Assembly (NCBI GenBank): GCA_016870855.1
Contig: VGAF01000056.1
Coordinates: forward strand, 1-7,170
Reading direction: 5' to 3'
DNA: 7,170 nucleotides
Source: Actinomycetota bacterium
GTDB taxonomy: Bacteria; Actinomycetota; Actinomycetes; Nanopelagicales; Nanopelagicaceae
The notes under the pieces were generated by a model, which was given only the letters and a program-made list of their open reading frames with translations, did no database searches and was not told where the DNA came from. The position numbers and the translations under genes are program-made. Of this stretch, positions 6,055-7,170 are shown one piece after another. Numbering within the stretch: position 1 is the stretch's first letter; each line of letters starts with the position of its first letter.

Positions 6055-6941
6055 CTTTTACTCTTTCTTTCTACAAATATCCGTTGCTGCATATGCCAAG
6101 AAGATGGGTCCTTCGCTATATCAGCCGCAAACTGATTTGCAAGTTCTTGCGTTATACGCTGAATTTCATCGCTATCGCTCTGATCTCTACGCACCAAGAA
6201 AGGCCCGCTGAACTTGATATTGATACCGCTATTTGTAAATGAAACATAAGCAGTTATTAAATTAGCATCTGTCTTTAGAGCCAATAGAGCAGGTCCCGCT
6301 GGCATCCGCGCATTAGCTTCAAAAAACTCAACATCTACCCCACTTCTAGATAAATCACGATCTGCAACGAGAGCAACTAGTTTTCCCTCGCGTAAGAAGC
6401 TCATTAGTTCTTCGGTGACCTTTTCTTCAAGATCCAACACCGTCATACCCATGCGCTCTCTATGGGCAAGAAATTTGCGAAAGAGTCGTTCTGGTCGTAA
6501 ATGTTCAGCGACTGTATGAACTTTTATTCCCTGAGAGCAGTAGTACAGGCCGGCGTGATCCCAGTTTCCCGCATGAGGAAGAGCAATGATTACCCCTTTA
6601 CCGCTCTGGACTGAGTTAAGAAAGAGTTCGTTGTTCTCAGTAGTAACAGTTGTCGCAACTCTCTCTTGGCTCCAATCCGAGATACGAAATGTGTCACACC
6701 AATAGCGCATCGCGCTGGAAATGCCATCTCGAACTAGCGCCTCTAACTCAGAGTGACTCAAGGAGGGATGAACTTGCTTGTAGTTCTCCCGAAGTCGCAC
6801 AATTCGTTTACCATTCTTTCGATAAGCGCGCCTTCCAACGCCTTCAAAGAGTGAATATGCAGTTTTCTCCGGTAGGAAACGGACTAATCTCCAAAGCGCG
6901 CTGTAAATGAGGTAAGTCAAGAAGTCTTGAATCGCCGTCAC
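6051..6941 (-). CDS. patA: PatA-like phosphatidylinositol mannoside acyltransferase (LpxL/HtrB superfamily)
   Basis: PatA acylates the 6-position of the mannose added by PimA, using acyl-CoA at the inner face of the membrane. The 296-residue product belongs to the LPLAT/lipid A biosynthesis acyltransferase superfamily: the catalytic HX4D motif is H123 to D128 in ALPHAGNWDHAG, followed by the typical EHLRPERLFRKF at 146-157, a LVADRDLSRSGVDVEFF segment at 191-207 and ARMPAGPALLAL at 211-222. The N-terminal 24 residues contain a hydrophobic amphipathic segment likely to rest on the membrane. Length matches PatA (about 300). Start is GTG at 6941, which overlaps the stop of the phosphatidyltransferase gene by four bases (GTGA); the stop overlaps the pimA TTG by four. 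This pgsA-patA-pimA order is the actinobacterial PIM arrangement, so PatA is preferred over a lipid A enzyme. Confidence 0.9.
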   Translation of the reverse strand: MTAIQDFLTYLIYSALWRLVRFLPEKTAYSLFEGVGRRAYRKNGKRIVRLRENYKQVHPSLSHSELEALVRDGISSAMRYWCDTFRISDWSQERVATTVTTENNELFLNSVQSGKGVIIALPHAGNWDHAGLYYCSQGIKVHTVAEHLRPERLFRKFLAHRERMGMTVLDLEEKVTEELMSFLREGKLVALVADRDLSRSGVDVEFFEANARMPAGPALLALKTDANLITAYVSFTNSGINIKFSGPFLVRRDQSDSDEIQRITQELANQFAADIAKDPSSWHMQQRIFVERKSKS

Positions 6942-7170
6942 GCTTGATGCACAACCTTCATCCGCTGAATTACAGTAATTAGACTGATGAAAACTAGTAG
7001 CCAGAGTGAGAGCCCGAGCGCAAAATTCAAACCAAGGCCAAATAATCCAGTTCCGACAAGCAGGATGATCAAACGTTCGGGACGTTCAGCAAAACCAACT
7101 GAGCACTCGATTCCAAGGCTTTCTGCCTTTGCTCTGATATAAGGAATTAAACCCCCGAGAAATAAAGCGG
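6938..7170 (-). CDS. pgsA: CDP-alcohol phosphatidyltransferase, C-terminal part (phosphatidylinositol phosphate synthase, 5' end outside window)
   Basis: Only the last 76 codons are in the window. They read IPYIRAKAESLGIE (fragment residues 8-21), then GFAERPERL (25-33), two hydrophobic membrane segments (about 34-51 and 54-66) and the end VIQRMKVVHQA. The YIRAKAE and AERPERL blocks are typical of the C-terminal half of actinobacterial phosphatidylinositol phosphate synthase (PgsA1 type), which joins CDP-diacylglycerol and inositol 1-phosphate. The diagnostic metal-binding motif (DGxxAR...GxxxDxxxD) lies upstream, outside the window, so the assignment rests on the C-terminal blocks and on the neighbouring patA and pimA genes. 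A phosphatidylglycerophosphate synthase is the main alternative but is less likely given the context. The TGA stop overlaps the patA GTG (GTGA). Confidence 0.85.
   Translation of the reverse strand, partial: ALFLGGLIPYIRAKAESLGIECSVGFAERPERLIILLVGTGLFGLGLNFALGLSLWLLVFISLITVIQRMKVVHQA

Noticed and set aside
1..7170. CRISPR arrays, insertion sequences, tRNA/rRNA genes or a novel defence-type system
   Set aside because: No repeat series, inverted-repeat boundaries, transposase-like product or RNA gene was seen; coding sequence fills nearly the whole window and every gene but two belongs to a well-known family.

Overview
The window is a single block of ten genes, all transcribed from the minus strand (right to left), with no gene on the plus strand and no non-coding stretch longer than 42 bases. 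The gene order (phosphatidylinositol-phosphate synthase, PatA-type acyltransferase, PimA-type mannosyltransferase, small membrane protein, DUF3048 lipoprotein, pdxS, pdxT, yebC, ruvC, ruvA) is a recognisable actinobacterial arrangement, close to the Mycobacterium tuberculosis Rv2612c-Rv2593c region as I remember it. Base composition looks near 50% GC or below, spacing is very tight and several genes start with TTG or GTG. I infer a lower-GC Actinomycetota member with a compact genome; a freshwater acI/Nanopelagicales-like lineage is one possibility, but this cannot be settled from the window.

Right end (6938-7170 and down to 4873): envelope lipid genes. The end of a CDP-alcohol phosphatidyltransferase (pgsA/PIP synthase) is followed by a PatA-like acyltransferase and a PimA-like glycosyltransferase. 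Together they would make phosphatidylinositol phosphate and then mannosylate and acylate the derived phosphatidylinositol, giving early phosphatidylinositol mannosides at the cytoplasmic face of the membrane. A 165-residue single-pass membrane protein (LemA-like N-terminal region) and a DUF3048 lipoprotein follow.

Middle (1847-3342): pdxS and pdxT encode both subunits of the DXP-independent pyridoxal 5'-phosphate synthase. Left end (1-1847): yebC (YebC/TACO1 family), ruvC (Holliday junction resolvase) and ruvA (branch migration, cut by the window edge; ruvB would be expected just beyond it).

Most junctions are translationally coupled overlaps: GTGA once, TTGA three times, TGATG once and an 11-14 base overlap once. 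Only two gaps exceed 5 bases, before pdxS (42 bases) and before ruvC (31 bases). Both hold a TANNNT hexamer placed exactly at -12 to -7 relative to the start codon, the layout of actinobacterial leaderless promoters, and neither gene has a strong Shine-Dalgarno sequence. This is the most interesting signal I found. I see no CRISPR array, mobile element, RNA gene or evident new multi-gene system; the window is essentially a conserved housekeeping cluster with a few small oddities.
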